A stretch of 64,000 nucleotides of DNA from Lusitaniella coriacea LEGE 07157 (GTDB taxonomy: Bacteria; Cyanobacteriota; Cyanobacteriia; Cyanobacteriales; Spirulinaceae): assembly GCF_015207425.1 (NCBI RefSeq), contig NZ_JADEWZ010000011.1, positions 1 through 64,000 of the forward strand, in the 5' to 3' direction. This document shows, one piece after another, positions 37,565 through 46,369 of this stretch. The position numbers were made by a program, and so were the translations under genes. Positions within the stretch are counted from its first letter, which is position 1. Every line of letters starts with the position of its first letter. Below the pieces are notes generated by a model. The model was given only the letters and a program-made list of their open reading frames with translations, had not been told where the DNA came from and made no database searches.

Positions 37565-38134
37565 AAATGGGCGAAGATCGCGGGGAGTGCTTCAATTTCG
37601 TTGTTTATCCTGAGTGGACGGGCAAAATCGCGAGCGGATACTTTCAGCGATATGTTCTCCGGGGTTCCCGGCAATATGAATAACGCCATTGAGGGTTTCA
37701 ATCGGTTCTGGCAAAGTGTTTTTATTTATGCTTGCGTCAGTATTGCAATGCAAGTGGCAGGATTGTTTTTTAGCTCCATTGCCCTGAATATTTTTGGGGC
37801 GATCTTAGCAGGGATGGGTGTAGTTGCACTGCAAACCGAGTACGTGTGACAACAATTTTTCCACACGACGCGCCGAGAATTTGCCAAATGTTTGCCAAAA
37901 ATTGCCGATGAGCAATGGCACACTATTAATCGAGCTGTCCGGAAATGTTTTGATACTTACGCACAGCAAAATTAACGAGCGGATTGATGCTGATATTAAC
38001 TCTCGCAAAGCCCAACTCGATAATTTACTCGCTCAAAAGGACGCGCGATCGATCGCGAACGGGAAATCGAGCGTTTAAATGCCCTGGAAACAAGCATTTC
38101 CGAGGAGATCGGGCAAATTGAAGGTTTGGTTTAA
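37565..38134 (+). pseudogene. Decayed C-terminal remnant of a dynamin-family GTPase gene
   Basis: Reading across frames reconstructs one protein end. It holds AIEGFNRFWQSVFIYACVSI, two membrane-like segments, then TTRREFAKCLPKIADEQWH, VRKCFDTYAQQ, NERIDADINSRKAQLDNLLAQ, and REREIERLNALETSISEEI before the stop at 38132-38134. This matches the C-terminal part of cyanobacterial dynamin-like proteins. The copy is broken by a stop at 37847-37849 (TGA, likely from CGA), a frameshift near 37970 (extra A in CAGCAAAATTAAC) and another near 38055. The 5' two-thirds, including the GTPase domain, is absent. Upstream, the frame closes at 37562. It is a relic, not a functional gene. Confidence 0.75.
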
Positions 38135-38147
38135 AGGGAATCCATTC

Positions 38148-38789
38148 TTAATCCGCCGAAAAGCGATCGCGCAGGAAAGAGGAATTCCGATAAAATAGCT
38201 CCAACTGCCCGCCATAGCGTTGAATGAGAGCGAGTTGACGGCGATATAAACCGCGAAACAGGTTAGCGAATAAAAGCGTCGCAATTGCAACAATCAAACC
38301 CACCGCCGTTGTGACCAACGCATCGCTAATTCCCGCACTCACCCCCGCCGAATTGGTTCCACCCACATCGCCAATTTTTAGTGCTGCAAAGGATTCAATG
38401 AGTCCTAAAATCGTTCCCAATAAACCCAGAAGAGGGGCAACGGCGATAATCGTTTCAAAAACCGTATTAAAACGCTTGAGCAAAGGCATTTCCGCTTGCG
38501 CGGCACTCTCTAAAGCGAGGCGAAATTCCTCCGGTGTTGGGTGATTTAACTCCAATGCGGCTAGAAAAATTCGCGCCAGGGGGAGATTTTCGTGTTTTTC
38601 CAGTAAGGGGATTGCGCCTTGAGGATTGTCGGGATAGCGAGCCAGAAACTCTTGTATGACGCGCGTTTGCTGTCTTTGGATGCGCCACCAAAAAAACAGT
38701 CGTTCGATAATCAGCGCGATCGCGCACATAGAAAATCCCAACAAAGGAATCAGAACCAGCCCACTCAAAGACAAAAAACGAATCGACAT
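38148..38789 (-). CDS. exbB: MotA/TolQ/ExbB proton channel family protein
   Basis: A 213-residue integral membrane protein with three predicted membrane segments (about 5-30, 105-130 and 145-175). The segment GLLGTILGLIESFAALKIGDV... SAGVSAGISDALVTTAVGLIVAIATLLFANLF is the ExbB/TolQ channel signature. It forms the proton channel that energises TonB-dependent outer-membrane transport or Tol-Pal. No ExbD or TonB gene is next to it, so the exact partner is unresolved. The stop codon is only about 13 bp from the end of the dynamin relic on the other strand. Confidence 0.88.
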   Translation of the reverse strand: MSIRFLSLSGLVLIPLLGFSMCAIALIIERLFFWWRIQRQQTRVIQEFLARYPDNPQGAIPLLEKHENLPLARIFLAALELNHPTPEEFRLALESAAQAEMPLLKRFNTVFETIIAVAPLLGLLGTILGLIESFAALKIGDVGGTNSAGVSAGISDALVTTAVGLIVAIATLLFANLFRGLYRRQLALIQRYGGQLELFYRNSSFLRDRFSAD

Positions 38790-38974
38790 CCCGATAAATA
38801 AAAAAGTAGTCGGACACCCTTAAATGTAAACCCCAAACCCCTACCATTAGACGCTGATAAGCAAACTCGAACCCTTTATATTACTTCTGCTAAAGTGATA
38901 TTCCTGTCCCGACACTCGATACACGAGCTACAATACAGAAGGTTTACATTACTTAACAAGTTTCAAAGGTCGTT

Positions 38975-39892
38975 ATGCAAGCAACCCCAGTTGCAGCAAA
39001 ATCCTCCCTCCCCGGTCAATACTGGCAATGGCGAGGACAATCCATCTACTACGTCCGTGCGGGTCAAAAGCACCCTCAGCGTCCCCCTTTGCTGTTTGTT
39101 CATGGCTTTGGCGGGTCAACAGACCACTGGCGGAAAAACATTGCTCAACTTCAGGAAGAATTTGAAGTTTGGGCAATTGACCTCTTGGGATTTGGGCGTT
39201 CTGCCAAACCAGACTTGCAATATAGCGGCGATTTGTGGCGAGATCAGCTCTACGATTTTATCACCGAAGAAATCGGTCAACCCGTCGTTCTGGCGGGCAA
39301 TTCCCTTGGGGGGTATAGCACCCTCTGTGTTGCCGCACAGCGACCTTCTGCCGCCGCAGGATTAGTGTTGCTCAACTGTGCGGGGCCCTTCACCGAAACC
39401 ACCCCACCTCCTCCCCCCAATCCCCTCAAGCAACAATTCAGCCAGATCGCGCGATCGATTTTCCTGCAACCTTGGGCGAGTTTTCTCCTGTTTCAATACC
39501 TTCGCCAGCCTTCCACTATTCGCAAAACCCTTCTCAAGGTCTATCTCGACCCCAAAATGGTCACAGACCAACTCGTAGAAGATATTTATCGTCCCTCCTG
39601 CGACAAAGGGGCAGATCGCGTTTTTGCTTCCGTTTTCAAAACCCCTCAAGGAGAAAAAAATGATATTCTCTTGCAACAATTGCAATGCCCGTTATTAATG
39701 TTGTGGGGAGAAGGCGATCCCTGGATGAAGGTAAGGGAACGAGGCAGTAAGTTTCGCCAATACTATCCCAATTTGAGCGAACATTATCTTCAGGCGGGAC
39801 ATTGCCCTCACGATGAAACACCCAAACAAGTAAACGAACTGATTCGTTCTTGGGTTGAATCAACCGTCCTTCAACAAGGACAATTGGAATAG
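38975..39892 (+). CDS. Alpha/beta hydrolase
   Basis: A 305-residue soluble hydrolase. It has LLFVHGFGGSTDHW (oxyanion hole), the nucleophile elbow LAGNSLGGY, the acid in LWGEGDPWM and the histidine in AGHCPHDE. The start GQYWQWRGQSIYYVRAG is common to a group of cyanobacterial and plastid hydrolases; the substrate is unknown. The short spacer RVFASVFKTPQGEKND lies between the cap and the acid. It stands alone, upstream of the DUF2993 gene by 88 bp. Confidence 0.88.
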   Translation: MQATPVAAKSSLPGQYWQWRGQSIYYVRAGQKHPQRPPLLFVHGFGGSTDHWRKNIAQLQEEFEVWAIDLLGFGRSAKPDLQYSGDLWRDQLYDFITEEIGQPVVLAGNSLGGYSTLCVAAQRPSAAAGLVLLNCAGPFTETTPPPPPNPLKQQFSQIARSIFLQPWASFLLFQYLRQPSTIRKTLLKVYLDPKMVTDQLVEDIYRPSCDKGADRVFASVFKTPQGEKNDILLQQLQCPLLMLWGEGDPWMKVRERGSKFRQYYPNLSEHYLQAGHCPHDETPKQVNELIRSWVESTVLQQGQLE

Positions 39893-39980
39893 AGTTTGAA
39901 TATTGAAGGTTTGCAATTCCTAATCAATCCTTAATTGCGAACTTCTTAATATTTTGTTACAAAGGATCGGAAGCTAAATA

Positions 39981-40784
39981 ATGTATAGCCTTATGTTTGG
40001 TGGCTTTGTGGGTTCAGAACAAAATCAAGGCAGCGATTGGGGAGAAAAGCTCCTCAATACGGTTGCCAGTAATACCATCAGTCACCTGTTTACCCGAAGC
40101 GATCGGGTAGATGTGGAAGTGCGCTGTAATCCCTCTAGCAAGCTGTTGCAGGGAAGTATTGACAGCTTTCGGATGACAGGTTCCGGGTTGGTGATTCGCC
40201 GGGAGTTCCGCACAGAAGAGATGTCTTTTGAAACCGATGCAGTCTCCCTCGACTTTAGTTCGGTTCTCAAAGGAAAGATTTCTCTCAAGCAACCGACTCA
40301 AGCGATCGCGACGGTTAAACTGAGCGAAGTGGACATCAACCGTGCTTTTAGCGCGCAGTTGGTCAGACAGCATTTAGAAAATTTGACCTTACCCCAACTC
40401 ACGGATTTATCCGGGGGTCAACCCGTTAACTTTACCGATATCAAACTGTCGCTACTCCCGCACAATCGCATCGAACTTTTTGCCAACGCCGATTTGGGCA
40501 ACCGTAAGGTTCCTGTCAGCTTGAGCTGTACGTTAGGCATTGCCAAGCGTCGGCGCATCTTATTCCAAGATGTCAAGTTTGAACCAAAGGATATTCCTGA
40601 AGAGATGCAGGATATTTCCGAAACCCTAACGGAGATTTTGGGAGAGATTTTAAATGGAATGGTCGATCTCGATCGGTTTAACCTTGATGGCGTAATGTTA
40701 CGGCTCAATCGTCTGGAGACTCAGGGGAAAATGCTAGTTTTTAGTGGTTACGCACAAATCGAGCGCATTCCTCAAACGGGTTGA
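39981..40784 (+). CDS. DUF2993 (LmeA-like) lipid-binding protein
   Basis: A 267-residue protein matching the DUF2993/LmeA family of phospholipid-binding proteins, which extends from cyanobacteria to mycobacteria. The core is VDVEVRCNPSSKLLQGSIDSFRMTGSGLVIRREFR, then IKLSLLPHNRIELFANADLG. There is no clear signal peptide, only a short hydrophobic N-terminus. Function in cyanobacteria unknown, membrane or envelope association likely. GGATCGGAAG lies before the ATG. Confidence 0.85.
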   Translation: MYSLMFGGFVGSEQNQGSDWGEKLLNTVASNTISHLFTRSDRVDVEVRCNPSSKLLQGSIDSFRMTGSGLVIRREFRTEEMSFETDAVSLDFSSVLKGKISLKQPTQAIATVKLSEVDINRAFSAQLVRQHLENLTLPQLTDLSGGQPVNFTDIKLSLLPHNRIELFANADLGNRKVPVSLSCTLGIAKRRRILFQDVKFEPKDIPEEMQDISETLTEILGEILNGMVDLDRFNLDGVMLRLNRLETQGKMLVFSGYAQIERIPQTG

Positions 40785-40944
40785 CGCGGTGACACGGAGA
40801 GTGGGTGACACGGAGAAGGGGAGAGAGGGAAGCTGGGGGAGATGGAGTGATATAAAACCGGGTTGAATGCTATCAGTGAGGATTGACACGGAGATGGATT
40901 CAACTGCGGTGCGATCGAACTCTTTACCCCTTAATTGAAAATTG

Positions 40945-41047
40945 ACGCTTAATATGTATCAGAAGCTAAAACCCTTACTCTGCGGTAATTTCTTCTTACT
41001 CTTCCCTCGTCCCAGCGAGGATTTCAGGGTGTTCGCATCAGGCGTTA
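40945..41047 (-). repeat. Composite dispersed element, inverted copy
   Basis: On the minus strand: AACGCCTGATGCGAACACCC, TGAAATCCTCGCTGGGACGA, then AGTAAGAAGAAATTACCGCA, GAGTAAGGGTTTTAGCTTCT. In this copy the heptad array is reduced to GGGAAG. Confidence 0.75.
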
Positions 41048-41062
41048 ACTAATAAATTAGTT
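41047..41062. repeat. Palindrome AACTAAT-AA-ATTAGTT, second copy
   Basis: Identical arms to 21126-21141. It sits at the end of the inverted composite element, so it may be part of a longer dispersed repeat rather than a specific operator. Confidence 0.6.
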
Positions 41063-41218
41063 AATTAGAGTGTAAGACTTACATCCTAATTTTTTTATAA
41101 CGCGATCGCGTCGGAGACTCAATGCTGCGGAATTGCGCAAAACTTAAACGCGATCGTTTCAGCAAAGAAAATTGCATATTTTGCGGGTTTGTTGCGTTTG
41201 GGGATGAAGTAGGATCCT

Positions 41219-41668
41219 ATGGACATTCTCCTCAACCTAATAATGACTCCTTCTGTGGCTCGAAATGAAATTGACCAACTCGGTGCTTCCTTACGACGGA
41301 TCGATCAAAAACTGCTCGCCTCTGAAACGCACCTGGGGGGAGAGAGAGTCTGGTATCAAGGGGGAGAACCCTATTTTGATTTATTTGTCGAACTTCACCA
41401 GGAACAAATCCTTTGGTTTCAGATGACCTTAAGGGGAAGCGTTCTCTCCTGGAAACGAACCGATGGCGAGGAAAATGGGGCTTGGCAAACAGGGAAAACC
41501 AACGAGCTGAAAACAGATGATGTGTCTTTCTATGCAGCCAGTAAACTGATCGAACGCGATCGCGAACCCAATCGTGCATTCCTCGAACTGGCTCGCGATA
41601 TCCTAAAAACTCGTGCGGGAGATGATATTTTCGATGGGATTTTGGAAATTTTCGCGCGATCGCGGTAG
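41219..41668 (+). CDS. Hypothetical protein
   Basis: A 149-residue soluble, acidic protein, without membrane segment or recognised motif. It has a mixed alpha/beta look: FFDLFVELHQEQILWFQMTLRG-like strands in the middle and helices at the end (LELARDILKTRAGDDIFDGILEIFARSR). A second possible start is the ATG at 41243. The codon use and HIP1 sites support that it is real. No function assigned. Confidence 0.6.
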   Translation: MDILLNLIMTPSVARNEIDQLGASLRRIDQKLLASETHLGGERVWYQGGEPYFDLFVELHQEQILWFQMTLRGSVLSWKRTDGEENGAWQTGKTNELKTDDVSFYAASKLIERDREPNRAFLELARDILKTRAGDDIFDGILEIFARSR

Positions 41669-41728
41669 AACTTATACCGAGCCTCTAGTGAATAATGGCA
41701 CAATAAGAATTTGGTCTTCTCTTTTCTT

Positions 41729-42493
41729 ATGCACCTCACTTGGTTAGATAATAATTCTTGGCTCATTGAAATGGGCGAGCAGCGAATTCTTCTCGATCCT
41801 TGGTTCGTTGGTCCTTTAGTGTTTGGGAATTTGCCTTGGTTTTTTAAAGGAGAGCGGCGAACGCCTCGCGCTATTCCCGAACATATCGATTTGATTTTAC
41901 TGTCCCAAGGCTTAGAAGACCACGCCCATACCCCAACACTAGAACAGTTAGATCGCTCCATTCCCGTTGTCGCGTCTCCCAATGCAGCAAAAGTTGTACA
42001 AGGATTGGGCTATCAAAAAGTTACAGTCTTACCCCACGGGGAAACTTTTGTACTGCGAGATCGCGTTGCCATCAAAGCCATTCCCGGTTCCCCCGTTGGG
42101 CCCTTTTTAGTGGAAAACGGCTATCTCCTCGAAGACTTGCGAACCGGAACCAGCCTCTACTACGAACCCCACGGTTACCATTCCGCCATGCTGCAAGAAG
42201 GGACATCTGTTGACATCATCATCTCGCCTATTATTAACGTCGAATTGCCCTTCATAGGTGCCATCCTTCAAGGGTGGGATAGCGTCTTGGACGTTGTGCG
42301 AGGATTGAAACCCCAGGTACTCGTTCCCACCGCCGCCGGGGGAGAAATTGAATTTAGTGGCGTTTTGAATAATGTTCTGCAAATTAAGGGAAGTACCGAG
42401 GAATTACGCCATCAGTTGGAAGCGAATAACCTCGCAACGCAATTGCTCGAACCCGAACCAGGGAAACGATTTAAGTTAGAATTGAAATCTTAA
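41729..42493 (+). CDS. MBL-fold metallo-hydrolase-like protein with altered metal site
   Basis: A 254-residue protein of the metallo-beta-lactamase fold, cyanobacterial/plastid type. It has MHLTWLDNNSWLIEMGEQRILLDPW as the first strands. In place of HxHxDH there is LLSQGLEDHAHTPTL, so only the D-H part is kept; the second histidine region is diverged. GYHSAML and LVPTAAGGEIEFSG follow. The substrate is unknown and metal binding is doubtful. The ATG at 41729 is used; upstream codons (MVFSFL) are outside the fold. Confidence 0.85.
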   Translation: MHLTWLDNNSWLIEMGEQRILLDPWFVGPLVFGNLPWFFKGERRTPRAIPEHIDLILLSQGLEDHAHTPTLEQLDRSIPVVASPNAAKVVQGLGYQKVTVLPHGETFVLRDRVAIKAIPGSPVGPFLVENGYLLEDLRTGTSLYYEPHGYHSAMLQEGTSVDIIISPIINVELPFIGAILQGWDSVLDVVRGLKPQVLVPTAAGGEIEFSGVLNNVLQIKGSTEELRHQLEANNLATQLLEPEPGKRFKLELKS

Positions 42494-42701
42494 ATCGCGC
42501 GATCGCGCACCTCAAGCTATTTATAGTGTTTCTCCAACTCAAAAGATAGACTCACTTTTTTCCAAAAATATCAATCATTCCCTGAGTTAGGAAAACTAGC
42601 TGGGTTCTTATTACTATTCCCTAATGCTGAGTTTTGCACCTCACCCAATTGGGAAGTGCTATTTATTATCTTCAGCAGCACGTACCCCAGAATAAAAAAT
42701 C

Positions 42702-43646
42702 ATGATTTTCATTAACCCCAAAACAGACTTCGCTTTCAAGAAAATCTTTGGTTCCGAGCAAAGCAAAGACATCTTAATTAGCTTTTTAAACGCTCTGCTC
42801 TACAACGAACAAAATTACATTGAAGACTTAGAGATCATCAACCCTTATCTTGCTCCTAGAATTCGAGGAATTAAAGACACCTATTTAGACGTAAAAGCTC
42901 GATTGAGCGATAGTACAACGGTCATCATCGAAATGCAGGTCTTAAACGTTGAGAGTTTTGAAAAGCGAATTCTCTATAACGCCACTAAGTCTTACTCTAT
43001 CCAACTTCAAGTCGGAGAAAGTTATAGCTTGCTCAATCCAGTCATTGCCTTGACAATCACCGATTTTGTAATGTTCCCGGAGTTAGATAAAATTACTTCT
43101 CGCTTCATCCTCAAAGAAAAAGAATACCTGATTGATTACTTGAATAACGACATCGAACTCGTCTTTGTCGAATTGCCCAAGTTCACCAAAAATCCAGAAC
43201 AACTCCAAACTTTAAGTGATAAATGGCTGTACTTTCTTAAGTTTGCGAGGCAACTGCAAGATGTCCCAGAGAATATGGAGGATGTGCCGGAAATTCGACG
43301 TGCCTTTGAAGTTGCCAATCACGCAAATCTTAATCCTGACGAATTAGAAGATATAGAAAAGCGCGAAATGTTCATTCAAGATGTAAAAGGAGCAATGAGC
43401 AAGGCGAAAAAAGAAGGAACAGCACGAGGTATTCAGCAGGGTATTCAACAAGGTATCGAACAAGGTATCGAACAAGGTATCGAACAAGGTATCGAACAAG
43501 GTATGGAGCAAGGCATCGAACAAGGCATGGAGCAAAAAGCAATAGAAATTGCTCGTCAACTTATTGGTATATTAGATGATTCGGCAATTAGCCAAACAAC
43601 AGGATTGAGCTTGGAGAAAGTGAAAGAATTAAAATCGAATCAATAA
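42702..43646 (+). CDS. Rpn family PD-(D/E)XK nuclease/transposase-like protein
   Basis: A 314-residue protein of the Rpn (recombination-promoting nuclease) type. It starts NPKTDFAFKKIFGSEQSKDILISFLNALL and carries the nuclease core DVKARLSDSTTVIIEMQV (D-x(n)-ExQ). A long helical region follows, then nine copies of a four-residue repeat, G(I/M)(Q/E)Q, encoded by a 12-bp minisatellite at 43428-43535. The end is TGLSLEKVKELK. Such genes are multi-copy in cyanobacteria and spread by recombination; DNA mobility or host-defence roles are proposed but not shown. CGTACCCCAG precedes the ATG; no clear RBS. Confidence 0.88.
   Translation: MIFINPKTDFAFKKIFGSEQSKDILISFLNALLYNEQNYIEDLEIINPYLAPRIRGIKDTYLDVKARLSDSTTVIIEMQVLNVESFEKRILYNATKSYSIQLQVGESYSLLNPVIALTITDFVMFPELDKITSRFILKEKEYLIDYLNNDIELVFVELPKFTKNPEQLQTLSDKWLYFLKFARQLQDVPENMEDVPEIRRAFEVANHANLNPDELEDIEKREMFIQDVKGAMSKAKKEGTARGIQQGIQQGIEQGIEQGIEQGIEQGMEQGIEQGMEQKAIEIARQLIGILDDSAISQTTGLSLEKVKELKSNQ
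43428..43535 (+). repeat. 12-bp minisatellite in the Rpn-like gene (nine units)
   Basis: Units GGTATCGAACAA (with variants GGTATTCAGCAG, GGTATTCAACAA, GGTATGGAGCAA and GGCATCGAACAA) code for G(I/M)(Q/E)Q. In this protein the count is nine. The length is a multiple of three, so unit gain or loss keeps the frame. Confidence 0.93.
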
Positions 43647-43753
43647 GCCTTTTTTCGGGATATATTTCCAAAATCACGCTTTTTCGTTCGCCTTTGGAAA
43701 AAAAGGGGGTTGGTGTTGAGCGCGAGCAAAACTCAACAAAATCCTTTCTGATG

Positions 43754-43776
43754 TTGGGTTTCATTCTTCAACCCAA
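43754..43776. repeat. TTGGGTT hairpin repeat
   Basis: Arms TTGGGTT / AACCCAA around TTCATTCTTC, followed by CCTACAAAA. This is the dispersed intergenic hairpin repeat often seen in cyanobacteria (the GTTGGGTT...AACCCAACC type). It lies in the convergent gap between the Rpn-like and HEAT genes, where it could act as a bidirectional terminator. Confidence 0.6.
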
Positions 43777-43852
43777 CCTACAAAATCTTAATTCACATTA
43801 GGCGTAAATTGCGGTTTTACTCAAGAATGTTGAATGTTTAGAAATCAATAAC

Positions 43853-45937
43853 CTATTCTTGCCAAACACAATAAAAGGCAGAATAGCTCATTTTCTGAGC
43901 GCAATACCAAATAATTTGGTAGCTTGCATCGTAGCAATGATAACGATTAGGAGGATTGCGATAGAAGGTTTTGCTTAAATAGGGTTTAAGCGATCGCGCG
44001 AGTTTTGACAAACTACTTTCTGGCATTTCAAGTTGGCTTTGAGTGAGCATTTCTGCGAGATGAATGAGGGAGGGTTCTCGATGAATGAGATAATGAAACG
44101 GTCTATTTTCCTCCGGTAAAACTGCCTCGAAGCATTCAACGATCTTGTCAACGAAGATTCGATAGCTAGCACCAACTTCTGCTAAATTGCAGTAGGAGTG
44201 CATTGATGTATTTTTAATCGAATGTTGCAGTAAATTGATGGGATCGCGAGCTTCAATCAGACGAATAAGTGTAGAGACAACAATTGGATTTCCCGGATCG
44301 ATCTTTTGAAGGGTTATTGCCGCAACGCTGAAAAGATAGTCAAAATTAGAAAGATTTTCGCAGTTCCATGATTTTTGGATGAATTTAGTGAGTTCCGCGA
44401 TCGCGTTATCTTGCAGATACATTTTAGGGGTATCTTTTAAGTAATTCCCCAAACAATAGATGCAATTTGGAGATATTGTACTGACAAATAATGCCGAACA
44501 AACGATCGAGCTTCGCAAAAGCTGGAATACTGTTTCAATCGCGAGTTCATAGGTAGAATCAATTCTCGCTAAACTCGATAGGCACGCGCACGAATCGGGA
44601 CAATCATCGAACTTCAGTAGAGTATTTTGTAATGCCGCAATAGCGTCTTCTCTGTAATCATCCGTTTCGATTAAACAATCGGCAACGAGCCACAGCAAGC
44701 TGCGATTTTCTAGCGTTGTTTGCGATCGTTCTAAGAATTGCTTGGGTAGCTCTTCCAAAGCTTGGGAAAGTACCGAAATAGCGGTCTTATTCCCCAGATC
44801 GATTTTACTCAAACTGGCTGCTGCTACATATCGAATCATCACATCGGAATGCGTTTGAACGATCTCGGTTAAAGTCGCGATCGCACTCTCATTCCTAACC
44901 GCAATTTTCCCTAGTGCATCCACCGCTTTCCAATAGCTACGAGTATCATCGTACATTAAGGGAGAACAGGGTTTCTTCGCCATTGCAATCAATCTAATCA
45001 ATGCAGCAATTACCTTCTCGTTTCCCACCGCAATCTTGCTTAAACTTTCTGCCGCTAACTTTCGCAGCCATTCTGACGAATCGAAGTAGAAATCGTTATC
45101 GAGTAGTTGTTCCGGTGTAATCTCAGTTAGGCGAATCAGCGCATCAATTACCGTCTCATTTCCCTCTCCCACTTTGCCTAAAACCTCTACCGCATCCCGC
45201 AATAGACAAAAGTGACTGGGAAGTTTTTGCGCGATCGCAATAAGTGTTGGAATTAGTGTCGGGTAATTCGGATCGATTTGGATTATCGCTTCTGCAATCT
45301 CCCTCAAATTACGGGAGTGAGTGGGGAGTTTCTTAATCAGAGTAATTAAGCTTGGCGCGAGTGTAGAATTTTTGGGATCGATTGCCATCAAACTGCAAGC
45401 TGCTTTCCAGATTGTATAAGGATTGGGCGACCTTTGCATTAATAACACCAGCGCAGCTATAGCGCTCTTATTTCCCAGATCTAATTTTCCCAAACGTTCG
45501 GCGGCGTGTCGCAACACGAATTTGCTTTTGGTGGTATGAACTTTTTCCTCAAACGCTGCAATAACGAGCTTTCTGTCCGTTCGTTCCAATGCGTTTTGTG
45601 CCGCGCGAACCAACGGAATGGGAAACTTCTCCCAATCGGGTTTTTCTTGAAAATAGGTATAACCCCAACGCAGCAATTGCCGAATAATCTCATCTCCCCG
45701 ATGAGAGTCGGGAAAATAAACTAACGCTTCTGCTGCAAAAAAATAGGCACGGTAGCTATAAAAACCACCGCAACCATCTTCAAAATCGATTAATGCTTCG
45801 ATAAAATCTTCTTTTTGCTGGCGAGGAATATCCTCTTGAGCGAACCAGCGTAGAATTTCTGCCTTGTATTCTGGCTCAAAGATGCGAGAAGTTTCGCGTT
45901 CTAAACACCAAGGAAAGTTGTCGTATTTTTCATTCAT
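43853..45937 (-). CDS. HEAT-repeat protein
   Basis: A 694-residue soluble all-helical protein. From about residue 150 it consists of regularly repeated helical pairs of the form VLGKVGEGNETVIDALIRL, AVDALGKIAVRNESAIATL and AASLSKIDLGNKTAISVLSQ, about 12 units, hence HEAT repeats. The first 120 residues (PRQQKEDFIEALIDFEDGCGGFYSYRAYFFAAEALVYF) are a lead-in domain also seen in similar proteins. It probably scaffolds protein interactions; partner unknown. The gene is not followed by a phycobilin lyase gene, which is the usual context for smaller HEAT proteins. Confidence 0.85.
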   Translation of the reverse strand: MNEKYDNFPWCLERETSRIFEPEYKAEILRWFAQEDIPRQQKEDFIEALIDFEDGCGGFYSYRAYFFAAEALVYFPDSHRGDEIIRQLLRWGYTYFQEKPDWEKFPIPLVRAAQNALERTDRKLVIAAFEEKVHTTKSKFVLRHAAERLGKLDLGNKSAIAALVLLMQRSPNPYTIWKAACSLMAIDPKNSTLAPSLITLIKKLPTHSRNLREIAEAIIQIDPNYPTLIPTLIAIAQKLPSHFCLLRDAVEVLGKVGEGNETVIDALIRLTEITPEQLLDNDFYFDSSEWLRKLAAESLSKIAVGNEKVIAALIRLIAMAKKPCSPLMYDDTRSYWKAVDALGKIAVRNESAIATLTEIVQTHSDVMIRYVAAASLSKIDLGNKTAISVLSQALEELPKQFLERSQTTLENRSLLWLVADCLIETDDYREDAIAALQNTLLKFDDCPDSCACLSSLARIDSTYELAIETVFQLLRSSIVCSALFVSTISPNCIYCLGNYLKDTPKMYLQDNAIAELTKFIQKSWNCENLSNFDYLFSVAAITLQKIDPGNPIVVSTLIRLIEARDPINLLQHSIKNTSMHSYCNLAEVGASYRIFVDKIVECFEAVLPEENRPFHYLIHREPSLIHLAEMLTQSQLEMPESSLSKLARSLKPYLSKTFYRNPPNRYHCYDASYQIIWYCAQKMSYSAFYCVWQE

Positions 45938-45949
45938 TTCCCCCTATCC

Positions 45950-46003
45950 GCGATCGCGCGGTGCTAAAGGACTAACGGTTACGTTGCTTTTTATCCTAGC
46001 ATT
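45950..46003 (+). repeat. Direct repeat flanking the small ORF-HNH pair, left copy
   Basis: CGCGATCGCGCGGTGCTAAA, GGACTAACGGTTACGTTG, then ATCCTAGCATT. It matches 46983-47036 except for about six bases near the end. It lies just upstream of the HEAT gene start. Confidence 0.75.
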
Positions 46004-46088
46004 GAGTGTTTTTTTTTGCGCGCGATCGCGCGCTCTGCTCCTTCAACTGTCAAGCTATACTAAAATCATTCTCCTCTCTACTCCGATT

Positions 46089-46355
46089 GTGACTCTCTCC
46101 ACATTCCCAAAACTCAGTGCTTTACCAGCGTCCTTGCCATTGGACAGTGCAATTCGGATCGAACTTGTAGAAGGAATCCCAATTTTTCGAGCATCTGATG
46201 CCGTGCAATCGCGAATTGAGGTTTTGTTGAACAAGCAACAAGAAACAGCGTTGAGTGAGGAAGAAGAACGAGAGTTAGATTGCTATGAAGAAGTTGATGA
46301 TTATTTGAGTTTTGTCAATCGCACAGTGCGAAATTTGATTGTTGCTCAAAACTAA
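46089..46355 (+). CDS. Small conserved protein upstream of an HNH nuclease
   Basis: An 88-residue acidic protein. The core LPLDSAIRIELVEGIPIFRASDAVQSRIEVLLNKQQETALSEEEERELDCYEEVDDYL reads as a compact helical domain. It is preserved over the C-terminal part; the frame is open further upstream, but that part is repeat-derived. The start used is the GTG at 46089, because it precedes the conserved block; this is a choice, not a proof. It ends 14 bp before the HNH gene, so the two are likely co-transcribed, and a toxin-antitoxin-like pairing is speculation. Confidence 0.65.
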   Translation: MTLSTFPKLSALPASLPLDSAIRIELVEGIPIFRASDAVQSRIEVLLNKQQETALSEEEERELDCYEEVDDYLSFVNRTVRNLIVAQN

Positions 46356-46369
46356 CATCGTTTTTCTGG

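Larger units (their letters stand above)
40785..41218. repeat. Repeat-rich intergenic region
   Basis: 434 bp without a gene. Contains GACACGGAGA purine blocks, a fragment related to the CACCGCGTCAGTCC family (about 40864-40890, inverted), an inverted composite dispersed element (40945-41047) and the palindrome AACTAAT-AA-ATTAGTT (41047-41062). The last 150 bp before 41219 hold HIP1 sites and no repeat. Confidence 0.7.

Noticed and set aside
45864-46088. Upstream extension of the small ORF before the HNH gene
   Set aside because: The extension is built from the direct repeat and HIP1 sites and lacks the conserved domain; the start was placed at GTG 46089.
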